Below are positions 49,720 to 59,651 of a stretch of 64,000 bases of DNA, piece by piece; the first letter of the stretch is position 1, and every line of letters begins with the position of its first letter. A program made the position numbers and the translations under genes. The DNA comes from Clostridia bacterium DTU025. Lineage in GTDB: Bacteria; Bacillota; DTU025. The DNA lies in NCBI GenBank assembly GCA_001513145.1, contig LFSP01000043.1, forward strand, positions 73,518-137,517, written 5' to 3'. The notes under the pieces are model-generated. The model saw only the letters and a program-made list of their open reading frames with translations. It was not told where the DNA came from and did not search any database.

Positions 49720-51340
49720 ACCACGCGCCGCGGGATATCGTGGGCAGCGTGGGGATGGGCTTGAGCGTGTCGATATCGATGGCCAGTTTCAGCATCCTCA
49801 TCAGCTCCTGAAAGCTGGGGTAGCTTCTGGTGATCGAGTACGTGACGGAGCCCAACTCTCCCCGCGCCGTCAACCTGTCGACCCGGGCGACCCGGTTGAC
49901 CCGGTAGACCGCGGGGTTGGGCGTGCCACCCAGTTCCATGGCATCGAAGTACGCCAGGGCGGCCTGGTACTCGTCGTCGGAGTCGTCCTCGGTGACGTAC
50001 AGGATCGCGGGAAGCTGCGCAAGCTCGTCAAGCCCGTGGCCGGTGGCGTCCAGGGTGGCCCTGCTCACCACCACCATGGGCGTCAGCTTGTTGAGGAGCG
50101 GCACCCCCAGGGCGTGCTGCAGGGGGCGCGAGCCGCCACTGTCGCCGCCACGGCCACCGTCACTGCCACCGGCGGCGCCGGCTCTGGCGCCCGCTCCGCG
50201 GCTGACCTCAAGGTCAACCCAGAGCCGGTTCTCTCCGGGGATGGGCTGGCGCACGAGCTCGGCGAAGTGCCACCCGCCGGCATCCAGCGCAGGGCCGACG
50301 GCCTGGGGTATGAGGGTCCGGATCAGGAAGTCGCAGGTGATCATCTGCGCTGCGTGAGCGGGCAAGAAGTGAGAGCTGTCGCACCATACCTGCGTGGCCT
50401 GGGAGTAGGAGCGGAAGTGATCCAGGGCCTCCTGGTAGTGCATGAGCTCGTCCGCGGTGGCGTTCAACATGAACACGGGCCGCGGATGGTCGTCTGGGAG
50501 CCGCGCCGGCTCCACGGGCGCCATGACCTCGCCGTAGTCTCCCCAGCCGACCAGGTCGGAAACAAACACCTGCCTGGCCAGCTCCAGGGGCTTGAAGGTG
50601 CCGGAACGGACGACGCCTGCCAGGCCTGACCCAGTGGCTATCAGCGCGGCCGACGCCAGCCTGGTGTCCATCTTGAAGCAGATGCTCGACACGATGCCGC
50701 CGAGGCTGGCGCCGGCAATGGATATCCTCGCATGGTCCACTTCCTGACGGGTAGCCAACCAATCGAGGGCGCGGCGGGCCTCCACCACGGCGCGGCGGAC
50801 GTTGTCACGCACCCTCTCGGGGCCGCCCATCACGAACGCTGTGCCGTCCAGCATGGGCACGTTCGGCGTTATGGAGCGGCGGTGGTGGTACGGCAGGCTC
50901 TGAAGCAGCACCGCTAGGCCGTGCTTGGCGAAGTGGGCGGCCATGGGCAGGAACTGCTCTTCCGTCACGAACGCGGCGTGGAGCGCCAGCACGCACGGGA
51001 CTGGCTCTGAACGCGCGCTCAGCGGCACGAGATAGTGGGCGTACACAGTCTCGCCTTCGCATTGGAACGAGACCTCGTAATGATCGAACCACTCGTTGCT
51101 GTCTAGGAGGCGCACTTCGTCGTCGAGGGGCGCGGCAGCGTCGTACGTGTAGAACTTGCTCAGGGCTGAGCGGGGAAGGTAGCCGTCTACATGGGGCGAA
51201 ATAAATAGAGGAGGGAGCGCGCCTGTCGCCGACGCGGGCGACGCCGCGGCCACCGGCACAGACTCGCCGGTGCACATGAACAGGAAAGCCATGGCGGCGA
51301 CGATGAGCCGGATATGCGCCGCCTGCGAATGCCGCTTCAT
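49691..51340 (-). CDS. secreted alpha/beta hydrolase with C-terminal extension
   Basis: About 549 residues. A signal peptide (IRLIVAAMAFLFMCTGES) precedes an alpha/beta-hydrolase domain: nucleophile elbow SIAGASLGGIVSS, acid region FMLNATADELMHY and histidine CDSSHFLPAHA. A Gly/Ser-rich linker (GGSDGGRGGDSGG) leads to an unrecognised 130-residue C-terminal region. ATG 51340 has GGGAGGGG upstream; the track start at 51646 lies inside the divergent regulator. An esterase or dienelactone-hydrolase-like activity is likely; substrate unknown. Confidence 0.78.
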   Translation of the reverse strand: MKRHSQAAHIRLIVAAMAFLFMCTGESVPVAAASPASATGALPPLFISPHVDGYLPRSALSKFYTYDAAAPLDDEVRLLDSNEWFDHYEVSFQCEGETVYAHYLVPLSARSEPVPCVLALHAAFVTEEQFLPMAAHFAKHGLAVLLQSLPYHHRRSITPNVPMLDGTAFVMGGPERVRDNVRRAVVEARRALDWLATRQEVDHARISIAGASLGGIVSSICFKMDTRLASAALIATGSGLAGVVRSGTFKPLELARQVFVSDLVGWGDYGEVMAPVEPARLPDDHPRPVFMLNATADELMHYQEALDHFRSYSQATQVWCDSSHFLPAHAAQMITCDFLIRTLIPQAVGPALDAGGWHFAELVRQPIPGENRLWVDLEVSRGAGARAGAAGGSDGGRGGDSGGSRPLQHALGVPLLNKLTPMVVVSRATLDATGHGLDELAQLPAILYVTEDDSDDEYQAALAYFDAMELGGTPNPAVYRVNRVARVDRLTARGELGSVTYSITRSYPSFQELMRMLKLAIDIDTLKPIPTLPTISRGAWSTWVEPPTP

Positions 51341-51467
51341 CGTGGTGGCCCCTCCCAAGCAGGGTTCTGTCGACATCATATCGCATTTTGTGGTACTGTG
51401 GAGTGGATAGCGCTTCAGCGCGGAGCGCGCAGCGCGACCGCAACTTCTGGTTTCGGGAGTGAACGCA

Positions 51468-52142
51468 GTGGAGAAGCCGGGGCAGCCCGGAACGGTCGCC
51501 GAAGGCCAGGTGCAGCACATGTTCCATGCGGACGACAAGAGGGCCGTTATAATGGAGGCCGCCCTCGGGGTGTTTGCGTCGAGGGGGTTCCATACGTCCA
51601 CTGTGGACCAGGTGGCTGAGGCTGCCGGTGTCGCCAAGGGCACCATCTACCTGTACTTCAAGAGCAAGAACGAGCTTCTGGACCAGCTGGTGGAGGGCAG
51701 GATCGCGCGCCTTGCGGGCATGGTCAGGCAGGCGGCGGCGGGCGCACCCGACGCCTGTTCCAAGCTGAGGAGGATCGTTGCCGCGCACTTCGATTTCTAC
51801 AGCACCGAGCGGAGATTCATGCAGCTGATGGCAGGGCAGATTGGCACGCTGTCCCCTCGGTTCAGCGCCACCGTGTTGGACGGCACCCGCACGCTCACGG
51901 CGATGGTGCAGGACGTGTTGGCGCAGGGGATCGAGGAAGGAAGCATCGTCCCGGCGGCCGACGCAGGCACGATGGCCTTCGCCCTCATGGGGATGGTGCA
52001 TGCCGTCGCCTACAGGTGGCTGATGAGCGACACGCCTCAGCCGCCGGAGGAGATCGCCGCCGACGTATACGCGATGTTCGCATCAGGGTTGCAGGCTGCG
52101 GGGCACGGGGCGACGCACCGGGCGGCGCATGAGCCGCATTGA
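51468..52142 (+). CDS. TetR-family transcriptional regulator
   Basis: About 224 residues. N-terminal helix-turn-helix: RAVIMEAALGVFASRGFHTSTVDQVAEAAGVAKGTIYLYFKSKNEL. The ligand domain is not recognisable. GTG 51468 after GGGAGTGA is a plausible start; GTG 51459 and ATG 51519 are alternatives. It is divergent from the secreted hydrolase with a 127-base gap containing GC-rich palindromes (GCGCTTCAGCGC), so it probably regulates the hydrolase and itself. Confidence 0.88.
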   Translation: MEKPGQPGTVAEGQVQHMFHADDKRAVIMEAALGVFASRGFHTSTVDQVAEAAGVAKGTIYLYFKSKNELLDQLVEGRIARLAGMVRQAAAGAPDACSKLRRIVAAHFDFYSTERRFMQLMAGQIGTLSPRFSATVLDGTRTLTAMVQDVLAQGIEEGSIVPAADAGTMAFALMGMVHAVAYRWLMSDTPQPPEEIAADVYAMFASGLQAAGHGATHRAAHEPH

Positions 52143-52440
52143 CGCTGTCCGCAGCTGCCAGCTGCTGGCCCCAACTTCCGGCCCTACCTGCCAGCGGCCA
52201 GCGGCCGGTCCCAGATGCCAGCTGCCAGTGGCCAGTAGCACACTGAACTACCTATGTGCTATCATTAATTAGCAGGGATTGTCGAGAACGGCATATCGCA
52301 AGGACGGAGATTTGGAGAGAGTCCTGCCGCCGACGGCACGCCACAGAGAGCCTGGAGCCTGTGTCGCCGGTGGGAGGGCTTTACTTTATGCCAGCATGGG
52401 GTGGTATTGAGTACTCTGGAAGGAATGCGTAGGTGCGGGG
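52143..52440. other. leader region before glpK with short CCAGCxGCCAG repeats
   Basis: Between 52150 and 52240 the sequence repeats GCCAGCTGCCAG-like words at least four times in both orientations, giving many small hairpins. After it comes an AT-rich spot (CTATCATTAATTAG near 52258), the likely promoter area. The last 130 bases contain GGAGAGAGT and ACAGAGAGCC words faintly like a T-box stem I, but no proper T-box. No gene is seen here. Confidence 0.4.
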
Positions 52441-53934
<1,494 letters not shown>

Positions 53935-53957
53935 AACGACAGGGAGGAAGGGCTGAA

Positions 53958-55511
53958 TTGACGGCCTACGAGCATAATGCCGATGTAGTCGTGATAGGGG
54001 CCGGCGTCGTGGGCAACGCGATTGCCAGGGAGCTGGCGCGCTACGACGTCAGCGTGGTGCTGCTGGAACGCGAGGCTGACGTGGCCTGGGGCACCACCAA
54101 GGCCAACACCGCCCTGGTGCACGCTGGCTATGACGCCGAGCCAGGCACCAACAAGGCCCGGTTCAACGTGACCGGGAACGCCATGTACCCCAGGATCTGC
54201 GCCGAGCTGGGGGTGCAGTTCCAGAACACCGGGTCGCTGGTGGTGGCCACATCGCCCGACCAAGTAGACCACCTGCGCGAGCTCCTGGAGCGCGGCAGGG
54301 CCAACGGAGTGCCGGGGCTTGAGATAATCGGGCGAGAGCGCATTGTGGAGCTTGAGCCCAACATCTCCCCTGAGGCAATCGCGGCGCTGTGGGCCCCCAC
54401 GGCGGGGATCACCGGGCCTTGGGAGCTGGCCATCGCCTACGCCGAAAACGCCGTGGAGAACGGCGTAAAGCTGATGCTCTCGTCGCCGGTCACCGCCATC
54501 GACGTGGAGGGCGGCCGCGCCGTGCGCGTGCACACCCCCGGCGCCTCGATCGCTGCCAGGTTCGTGGTGAACGCAGCCGGCCTGTTTGCGGACGAGGTGG
54601 CGCGCATGGTGGGCCAGACCGACTTCGAGATAGTACCCAGGAAGGGCGAGTATTACCTGCTGGACAAGAGGGCCGGGCACCTGGCGCGACGGCCGCTGTT
54701 TCCCGTGCCGACGGCGCACTCCAAGGGCATCGTCGTCACTCCCACTGTAGACGGCAACCTTCTCGTGGGGCCCAACTCGTACATCGTCGACTCCAAGGCC
54801 GACCTCGACACCACCGGCTGCGGCCTGGACGAGGTGCTGGCAGGCGCTGGCAGGCTCGTGCCGGGCATCCCCGTGCGAGACAACATCACCAACTTCGCCG
54901 GTCTCAGGGCGACCGCAAGCCCTGGCAACGACTTCGTGATCGGTCCGGCCCCCGGCGTGCCGAACTTCATCAACGCAGCGGGGATCCAGTCTCCAGGTTT
55001 GACGGCGGCGCCTGCCATCGCGCTGGAGATAGTGCGGCTCCTGGGGGAGGCGGGACTGGCGCTGGCGCCGAAGGCCGACTTCAACCCGATCCGCCCGCGG
55101 CCGGCAAGGTTCGCCGAGATGACTGACGACGAGCGGGCGGAGGCGGCGGCGTGCGACCCCAGGTGGGGCCACATCGTGTGCCGGTGCGAGAGCGTGACCG
55201 AGGGCGAGATCGTGGAGGCGCTGCACCGCAGCGTGCCCTGCACCACCGTGGACGGCGTGAAGTTCCGCACCAGGGCCGGGTCAGGGCGATGCCAGGGCGG
55301 CTTCTGCGGGCCCCGGGTGGTGGCCATCATCTCAAGGGAGCTGGGCATTCCGGCGGACGAGGTCACGAAGAAGGGCGGGGCTTCCAGGATATTGGTTGGC
55401 CCCTCGAAGCAGGGGAACTGGCAGTGCGAATACGGTGAGTGCGGCGAATGCAGCGGGCCTGGCGCAAGTGGAGCCCGCGGGCGCGGTGAGGAGGCTGGGG
55501 CACATGCGTAA
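53958..55511 (+). CDS. glpA: FAD-dependent glycerol-3-phosphate dehydrogenase with C-terminal BFD-like Fe-S domain
   Basis: A 517-residue flavoprotein: VVVIGAGVVGNAIARELARYDVSVVLLE, GTTKANTALVHAGYDAEPGTNKA and NAAGLFADEVARM. Residues 400-470 form a BFD-like [2Fe-2S] domain (CRCESVTEGEIVEAL, GRCQGGFCGP). It oxidises glycerol-3-phosphate to dihydroxyacetone phosphate in the anaerobic-type system. TTG start behind GGGAGGAAGG. It overlaps the next gene by 8 bases. The C-terminus after residue 480 is Cys/Gly-rich. Confidence 0.9.
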   Translation: MTAYEHNADVVVIGAGVVGNAIARELARYDVSVVLLEREADVAWGTTKANTALVHAGYDAEPGTNKARFNVTGNAMYPRICAELGVQFQNTGSLVVATSPDQVDHLRELLERGRANGVPGLEIIGRERIVELEPNISPEAIAALWAPTAGITGPWELAIAYAENAVENGVKLMLSSPVTAIDVEGGRAVRVHTPGASIAARFVVNAAGLFADEVARMVGQTDFEIVPRKGEYYLLDKRAGHLARRPLFPVPTAHSKGIVVTPTVDGNLLVGPNSYIVDSKADLDTTGCGLDEVLAGAGRLVPGIPVRDNITNFAGLRATASPGNDFVIGPAPGVPNFINAAGIQSPGLTAAPAIALEIVRLLGEAGLALAPKADFNPIRPRPARFAEMTDDERAEAAACDPRWGHIVCRCESVTEGEIVEALHRSVPCTTVDGVKFRTRAGSGRCQGGFCGPRVVAIISRELGIPADEVTKKGGASRILVGPSKQGNWQCEYGECGECSGPGASGARGRGEEAGAHA

Positions 55512-56844
55512 GATCGAGTGCGACGTGGCGGTGATCGGAGCCGGTCCGGCAGGCCTTGCGGCTGCGGCGAGGGCCAGGGAGCGAGGCGCCGGGCGGGTGC
55601 TGCTCATGGACAGGGACCGCGAGCTCGGCGGCATCCTCAACCAGTGCATACACAACGGCTTCGGGCTTCAGCTGCTCTCCCGGGAGATGAGTGGTCCAGA
55701 GTATGCGGAGTACTTCATAAACGAGGCGAAGAAGGCCGACGTCGAGACGATGCTCAACACCATGGTGCTCAGCATCGGCGCCGACCGAAGGATACACGCG
55801 ATCAACCAGTATGAGGGGCTGATGGAGATCCAGCCGAAGGCCATCGTGTTGGCCATGGGCGCCAGGGAGCGGAACCGCGGCGGAGTGGTGATCCCGGGGG
55901 CGCGGCCGGCAGGGGTGTTCACCGCGGGCGCGGCGCAGCGGTACATCAACATGGAAGGCTACATGCCGGGGCGGCGCGTTGTGGTGCTGGGCTCGGGCGA
56001 CATCGGCCTGATCATGGCCAGGCGTATGACCTGGGAGGGAGCTAAGGTCGAGGCGGTGCTGGAGATCCTGCCATTCCCGTCGGGGCTCACCCGAAACATC
56101 GTGCAGTGCCTGGAGGACCAGGGCATACCGCTGTACCTCGGCCATACGGTGATCAAGATCCACGGCAACGAGCGGGTGGAGGGCGTCACCGTGGCCAAGG
56201 TGGGAAGCGACTTCAGGCCGATAGCCGGCACCGAATGGGATATCCAGTGCGACACGCTGCTCTTGTCGGTGGGACTCATACCCGAGAACGAGCTGACGCT
56301 GGATGCCGGCGGGCAGCTTGATCCCGTTACCAACGGGCCTGTGGTGGACGACGAGATGTGCACCAGCATCCCCGGCGTGTTCGCCTGCGGAAACGTGGTG
56401 CACATCCACGACCTGGTGGACAACGTCACCCGCGAGGCGTGGGCCGCCGGCGAGGGGGCGGCGAGGTTCGTAGCGGGCCAGCAGCCGTCGGGCCACGTGA
56501 TACCCACGGCGGCGGGCGAGGGGATCCGCTATGTGGTGCCACAGAAGGTGCATGCAGAGAACCTGGCCACGAGGGACGTGCGGCTCTCCATGCGGGTCAA
56601 GGCGCCTGCGGAGTGGGTTCGCGTCGAGGCCGTGCTCGGCGGCGAAGTGGTGTTCAGTAAGGCGGAGCGCGTGGTGCGTCCGGCGGAGATGGTGTCGCTG
56701 ACCATACCCAAGGGCCGGGTTGCGCCGGAGCTGATCGAAAGGGTTGTGTCGGCAGTGGACGGCGGGGCTGACGACGACGCTGCTAAGCTGGTTGTGAGGA
56801 TTGCGAAGCGCGAGTCGTCCTCGGAGGGAGGAATCCGTGCATGA
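55504..56844 (+). CDS. NAD(P)/FAD-dependent oxidoreductase, partner of GlpA
   Basis: About 446 residues with two Rossmann folds: AVIGAGPAGLAAAARARERG and VVVLGSGDIGLIMARRMTW. The C-x-x-GGILNQCIHNGFGLQ segment and LSVGLIPENEL are typical of the oxidoreductase that follows glpA in many anaerobes. It probably passes electrons from GlpA to an acceptor. ATG 55504 with GAGGAGG is preferred to the track start. It shares ATGA with the DUF1667 gene. Confidence 0.88.
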   Translation: MRKIECDVAVIGAGPAGLAAAARARERGAGRVLLMDRDRELGGILNQCIHNGFGLQLLSREMSGPEYAEYFINEAKKADVETMLNTMVLSIGADRRIHAINQYEGLMEIQPKAIVLAMGARERNRGGVVIPGARPAGVFTAGAAQRYINMEGYMPGRRVVVLGSGDIGLIMARRMTWEGAKVEAVLEILPFPSGLTRNIVQCLEDQGIPLYLGHTVIKIHGNERVEGVTVAKVGSDFRPIAGTEWDIQCDTLLLSVGLIPENELTLDAGGQLDPVTNGPVVDDEMCTSIPGVFACGNVVHIHDLVDNVTREAWAAGEGAARFVAGQQPSGHVIPTAAGEGIRYVVPQKVHAENLATRDVRLSMRVKAPAEWVRVEAVLGGEVVFSKAERVVRPAEMVSLTIPKGRVAPELIERVVSAVDGGADDDAAKLVVRIAKRESSSEGGIRA

Positions 56845-57227
56845 GCACAGAAACGCGTGAACTGACGTGCATCGTGTGCCCGGTGGGCTGCAGGCTCAGA
56901 GCCGTGCTGGAAGACGGCCAGGTGGTGTCGGTTGAGGGCAACACCTGCAAGCGCGGAGCCCAGTACGCCCTGGACGAGCTGTGCGCACCCAAGCGGACGG
57001 TAACGACCACGGTGCGGGTGGTCGGCGGGTTCCTGCCGCTGGTGCCGGTGAGGACCGCTGCCCCGGTTCCCAAAGAGAGGATCGCCGAGGTACTGGAGGC
57101 AGCGCGCCAGGTGTGTCTCGAGGCGCCGGTTGAGTCGGGCCAGATAGTGATAGCCGACGTCGCGGGAACCGGGGTCGACCTGATCGCGTCGCGGTCCATG
57201 CCGGTGGCCGCCAGCGGGCAGCACTGA
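56841..57227 (+). CDS. DUF1667 protein, small subunit of the glycerol-3-phosphate oxidoreductase set
   Basis: A 128-residue protein with the DUF1667 pattern: LTCIVCPVGCRLRAVLEDG, EGNTCKRGAQYALDE and PLVPVRTAAPVPKERI. Three conserved Cys and a fourth in TCKRG suggest an Fe-S cluster. The family is regularly encoded after glpA and the FAD oxidoreductase. Its exact electron-transfer role is not established. Confidence 0.88.
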   Translation: MSTETRELTCIVCPVGCRLRAVLEDGQVVSVEGNTCKRGAQYALDELCAPKRTVTTTVRVVGGFLPLVPVRTAAPVPKERIAEVLEAARQVCLEAPVESGQIVIADVAGTGVDLIASRSMPVAASGQH

Positions 57228-57373
57228 CACAGATATGAGGTGTGGGCGCCCCTGGGGTACTCCAGGGAGACCTTTGGGACGTGCCAGGCAAGCCCGGATG
57301 TAACCCGGGTGCACCAGGGGACACCCGTAGACACCCTGGGGAGGATTGGTGGCGCCCGGCGGAGGTGAGGTGC

Positions 57374-58186
57374 TTGAGCGGACGCGTGACGACACTGCTG
57401 GTGCGCGCCTTGTTGGTGGCGCTGGTCTTGGCGCCGGCTGTTGCTGTGGCGGCAGGCGGCGTGCCGGAGGTTGCCGAGAGCGAGAGGCTCATGGCTGACC
57501 TCACCGCTGTGCTGGAAGAGTCGGATGATGCCGAGATGCTCCTGCAAGCGTTGACGCAGCTTAGGGACATGTACTGGGAGCCGGCGCTGTCCGCTGTCAG
57601 GAAGCTGTCTGTGGCCCATGAAGACCCCCAGGTCAGGCGGGAAGCCGTGAGGTTTCTGGGATGGTACGGCGCGAAGCGCGACTGGGAGTTGATCATCCTC
57701 GGCCTCTACTCCGCAGACCAGGACGACGTCATCGCTTCTATCCAGGCAGTCGCCGATTTCGGCGAGGAGCGCGGGCTCACTTACCTTGAGGACCTGACGT
57801 TGGACCCCCGGCCGGCTGTGCGCGAGGCTGCGGAGCGAGGGCTTCGGGAGCTCACATGGTTCCTTGAGGCGATTGAGGCGCTTGAGGTGATTGAGACGCT
57901 CGCAGACGCCGTGGAGACTGATGCGGCCGAGGCGATAGCTCGGGGCAAGGAGTTGCTGGTGTCGCTGCGTGAATGGATATGGCGTGAGGGCCCATGGGAT
58001 CACGGCCGGACAGCGGAGGCGCTTCAGTGGGTGCCCGGGCTGACGGAAGCTGACATCCCGAGACTACGAGGGCTTCTGATGTCGGTGAAGGCCAGTGGTC
58101 TCGACGATGCCGAGGCTAGGACAGAGTCGCTGGGGACGGTCATCAGGCTCGTGGTGCGCCGGTCAGTCGAAGCAGGAGGCACTTGA
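57374..58186 (+). CDS. secreted HEAT-repeat-like protein
   Basis: About 270 residues from a TTG at 57374 behind GGAGGTGAGG. A signal peptide (LLVRALLVALVLAPAVAVAAGG) is followed by helical repeats: ALTQLRDMYWEPALSAVRKL, DPQVRREAVRFLGWYG, DDVIASIQAVADFGEE, LDPRPAVREAAERGLREL. These look like four HEAT/PBS-lyase-type repeats. The function is unknown. The 130 bases before it are packed with CCCTGGGG/CCAGGG inverted words, which the track ORF start at 57242 wrongly includes. Confidence 0.72.
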   Translation: MSGRVTTLLVRALLVALVLAPAVAVAAGGVPEVAESERLMADLTAVLEESDDAEMLLQALTQLRDMYWEPALSAVRKLSVAHEDPQVRREAVRFLGWYGAKRDWELIILGLYSADQDDVIASIQAVADFGEERGLTYLEDLTLDPRPAVREAAERGLRELTWFLEAIEALEVIETLADAVETDAAEAIARGKELLVSLREWIWREGPWDHGRTAEALQWVPGLTEADIPRLRGLLMSVKASGLDDAEARTESLGTVIRLVVRRSVEAGGT

Positions 58187-58492
58187 ACGACGTGCTGATG
58201 GAGTGCCGCCGTGAGCGGCCTTGACCTTGAGCCTTGACGTCGCTCGGAGACGATGAACGATCCGAGAGATGGCTGGGTACTGGATAGATGAGCCGACTGT
58301 GTCGGAAACCCCGGCACTGCCGGCTCTTTCGTTAGCATGCGCCTCGCCGCGGGTTGTGTGGTGTCGACCCGTGAGCGCCGCAGCGGGCGTGACCGTGAGC
58401 AGTTGCACTTGGTTCCGGTTGGGCCGTTCCACATCGGTACGGAATACGTTAGAGTCACGCCCGCACGAAAGACCTCCGCGCCCTGGCTGGCC

Positions 58493-58518
58493 AGACCGAC
58501 CCATGGATAGGTCGGTCT
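58493..58518. repeat. palindrome AGACCGACC...GGTCGGTCT
   Basis: Perfect 9-bp arms separated by CATGGATA (8 bases). The word GCCAGACCGACC also occurs, inverted, inside the element at 6699-6874, so this is probably a fragment of the same repeat family. Confidence 0.6.
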
Positions 58519-58880
58519 TGCTGGAAAGCGTCAGATCATCCCTTCATTCCCCGGATGCAGGTTCGAGGGGCTACGGCGGGGCCAAGCTAGGGCGCGCGGC
58601 GCGGGTGGGGGGCGCGGGTGCGGAGGCGCCGGGAGGATCTCGCCCTCCGAAATCCCCCAAGTAGAGGATTTGCCCCTGCTACCGTCACTAGCGCCAACCA
58701 TGAGGTTAGGCGCCCGCATGGACACGCATGCGTATGATCTGCAGCTGCGGACTTGCTGAACCGCGATGGCGTGAAGTCAAGAGGCAGTTGCAGCTTCCAC
58801 ACCGCCACTACTGAGATCCGCGGGTCAGAGGATGTCGCCGACCGGACTCCTACAACCTGAGAAATAGCCCCCACACCATG

Positions 58881-58949
58881 AGCGTCAAGTTAACACAAGC
58901 GAGCCTCCGCCAAGCCAGCGCGGAGGCTCTCTCGTGTTGATTTGACGCT
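58881..58949. repeat. MITE-like hairpin element, copy 3 (short form)
   Basis: Nested inverted repeats: AGCGTCAA / TTGACGCT at the ends, AACAC / GTGTT inside, and a 10-bp perfect GAGCCTCCGC / GCGGAGGCTC in the centre with a 9-base loop. The ends match those of the elements at 754 and 6699. The centre could also act as a terminator for minus- or plus-strand transcripts. Confidence 0.65.
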
Positions 58950-59144
58950 TACCGCGAAACCGACACACCGGTGGGTCACCCCCCGTGCCTTTCCGACCGT
59001 CACGGTGAAGTTCGTTCCGGTTTGCTTCGCGCAAACCGGAACCGGATGCAGATGAACGAATGGAAACCACCGCTGAGGCGTGCCTCAGGCCCCGAGGCAC
59101 CCCGACGCACCTGCACCGCCGTGCCTCGGCCTGCCCATTGGCTG

Positions 59145-59173
59145 TTGACACGGTTCCGCAGGCTGAATATACT
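59145..59173 (+). promoter_or_regulatory. consensus sigma-A promoter of the cadC-cadA operon
   Basis: TTGACA (59145-59150), a 17-base spacer, and TATACT (59168-59173). This is the best promoter match in the window. The start of transcription would be near 59180, at the edge of the operator. Confidence 0.9.
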
Positions 59174-59182
59174 CAGAGTGTC

Positions 59183-59202
59183 GATTAAACGGACGCTTAA
59201 TC
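59183..59202. promoter_or_regulatory. ArsR/CadC-type operator palindrome
   Basis: GATTAAACGGACGCTTAATC is a near-perfect palindrome (arms GATTAAaCG / CGcTTAATC). It lies just downstream of the -10 box, where a bound ArsR-family dimer would block transcription until metal releases it. Confidence 0.8.
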
Positions 59203-59329
59203 GTTGCTCGCGTGGATTAGGACGGTGCAGAGAGACCGGTGAGAGCTTCACGGCACAGAAGCGGGGGCACCGAGAGGTGAGGCAATGCCTGTGCACTCCA
59301 GGAAGATAAGAGAACCTTGAGAGGTGGAG

Positions 59330-59629
59330 ATGCCCATGAACCCCGATCCCAGCGTCGGCAGGGTGTCGAGAGTGTTTCGCGTGTTGGGCGATGAGACGCG
59401 CTGCACCATCGTGTACATGCTGGCTACGGCGGAGCGGTGCACGTGCGAGCTGGCGCAGGCGCTGGGCATCACCATGCCTGCGGTGTCGCACCATCTCCGT
59501 ATCCTGAAGCAGGCCAGGCTCGTCGATACCCGGCAGGAAGGCAAGCACGTCTACTACCGCTTAGCCGACGAGCACGTTGAAGCGCTCCTCGCCATCGCGC
59601 GCGAGCATGAGCTGGAACTGACTGAGTAA
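59330..59629 (+). CDS. ArsR-family metal-responsive repressor (CadC/CmtR-like)
   Basis: About 99 residues with a winged helix: RVFRVLGDETRCTIVYML, AERCTCELAQALGITMPAVSHHLRILKQARLVDTRQEGKHVYYRLAD. The CTC in helix alpha-3 matches the CxC metal site of CadC/ArsR-type sensors (ELCVCDL in CadC). GAGAGGTGG precedes; ATG 59330 or 59336 may be used. It precedes a CadA-type ATPase by 22 bases, so it should derepress that exporter on Cd/Zn/Pb exposure. Confidence 0.92.
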   Translation: MPMNPDPSVGRVSRVFRVLGDETRCTIVYMLATAERCTCELAQALGITMPAVSHHLRILKQARLVDTRQEGKHVYYRLADEHVEALLAIAREHELELTE

Positions 59630-59651
59630 GAAGGTAGCAGGTGATTGGCGC

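Larger units (their letters stand above)
58187..59144. other. gene-free region with hairpins and repeat remnants
   Basis: Nearly 1 kb with no credible gene; the listed ORFs are Arg/Pro/Ser-rich, lack ribosome binding sites and match no family. It contains a weak hairpin near 58290-58335 (GAGCCG / CGGCTC followed by TTTCGTT), the palindrome at 58493-58518 and the long hairpin at 58881-58949. An ACACCGGTGGGTCACC word near 58966 resembles the repeat cores at 0.85 and 6.75 kb. Confidence 0.6.
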
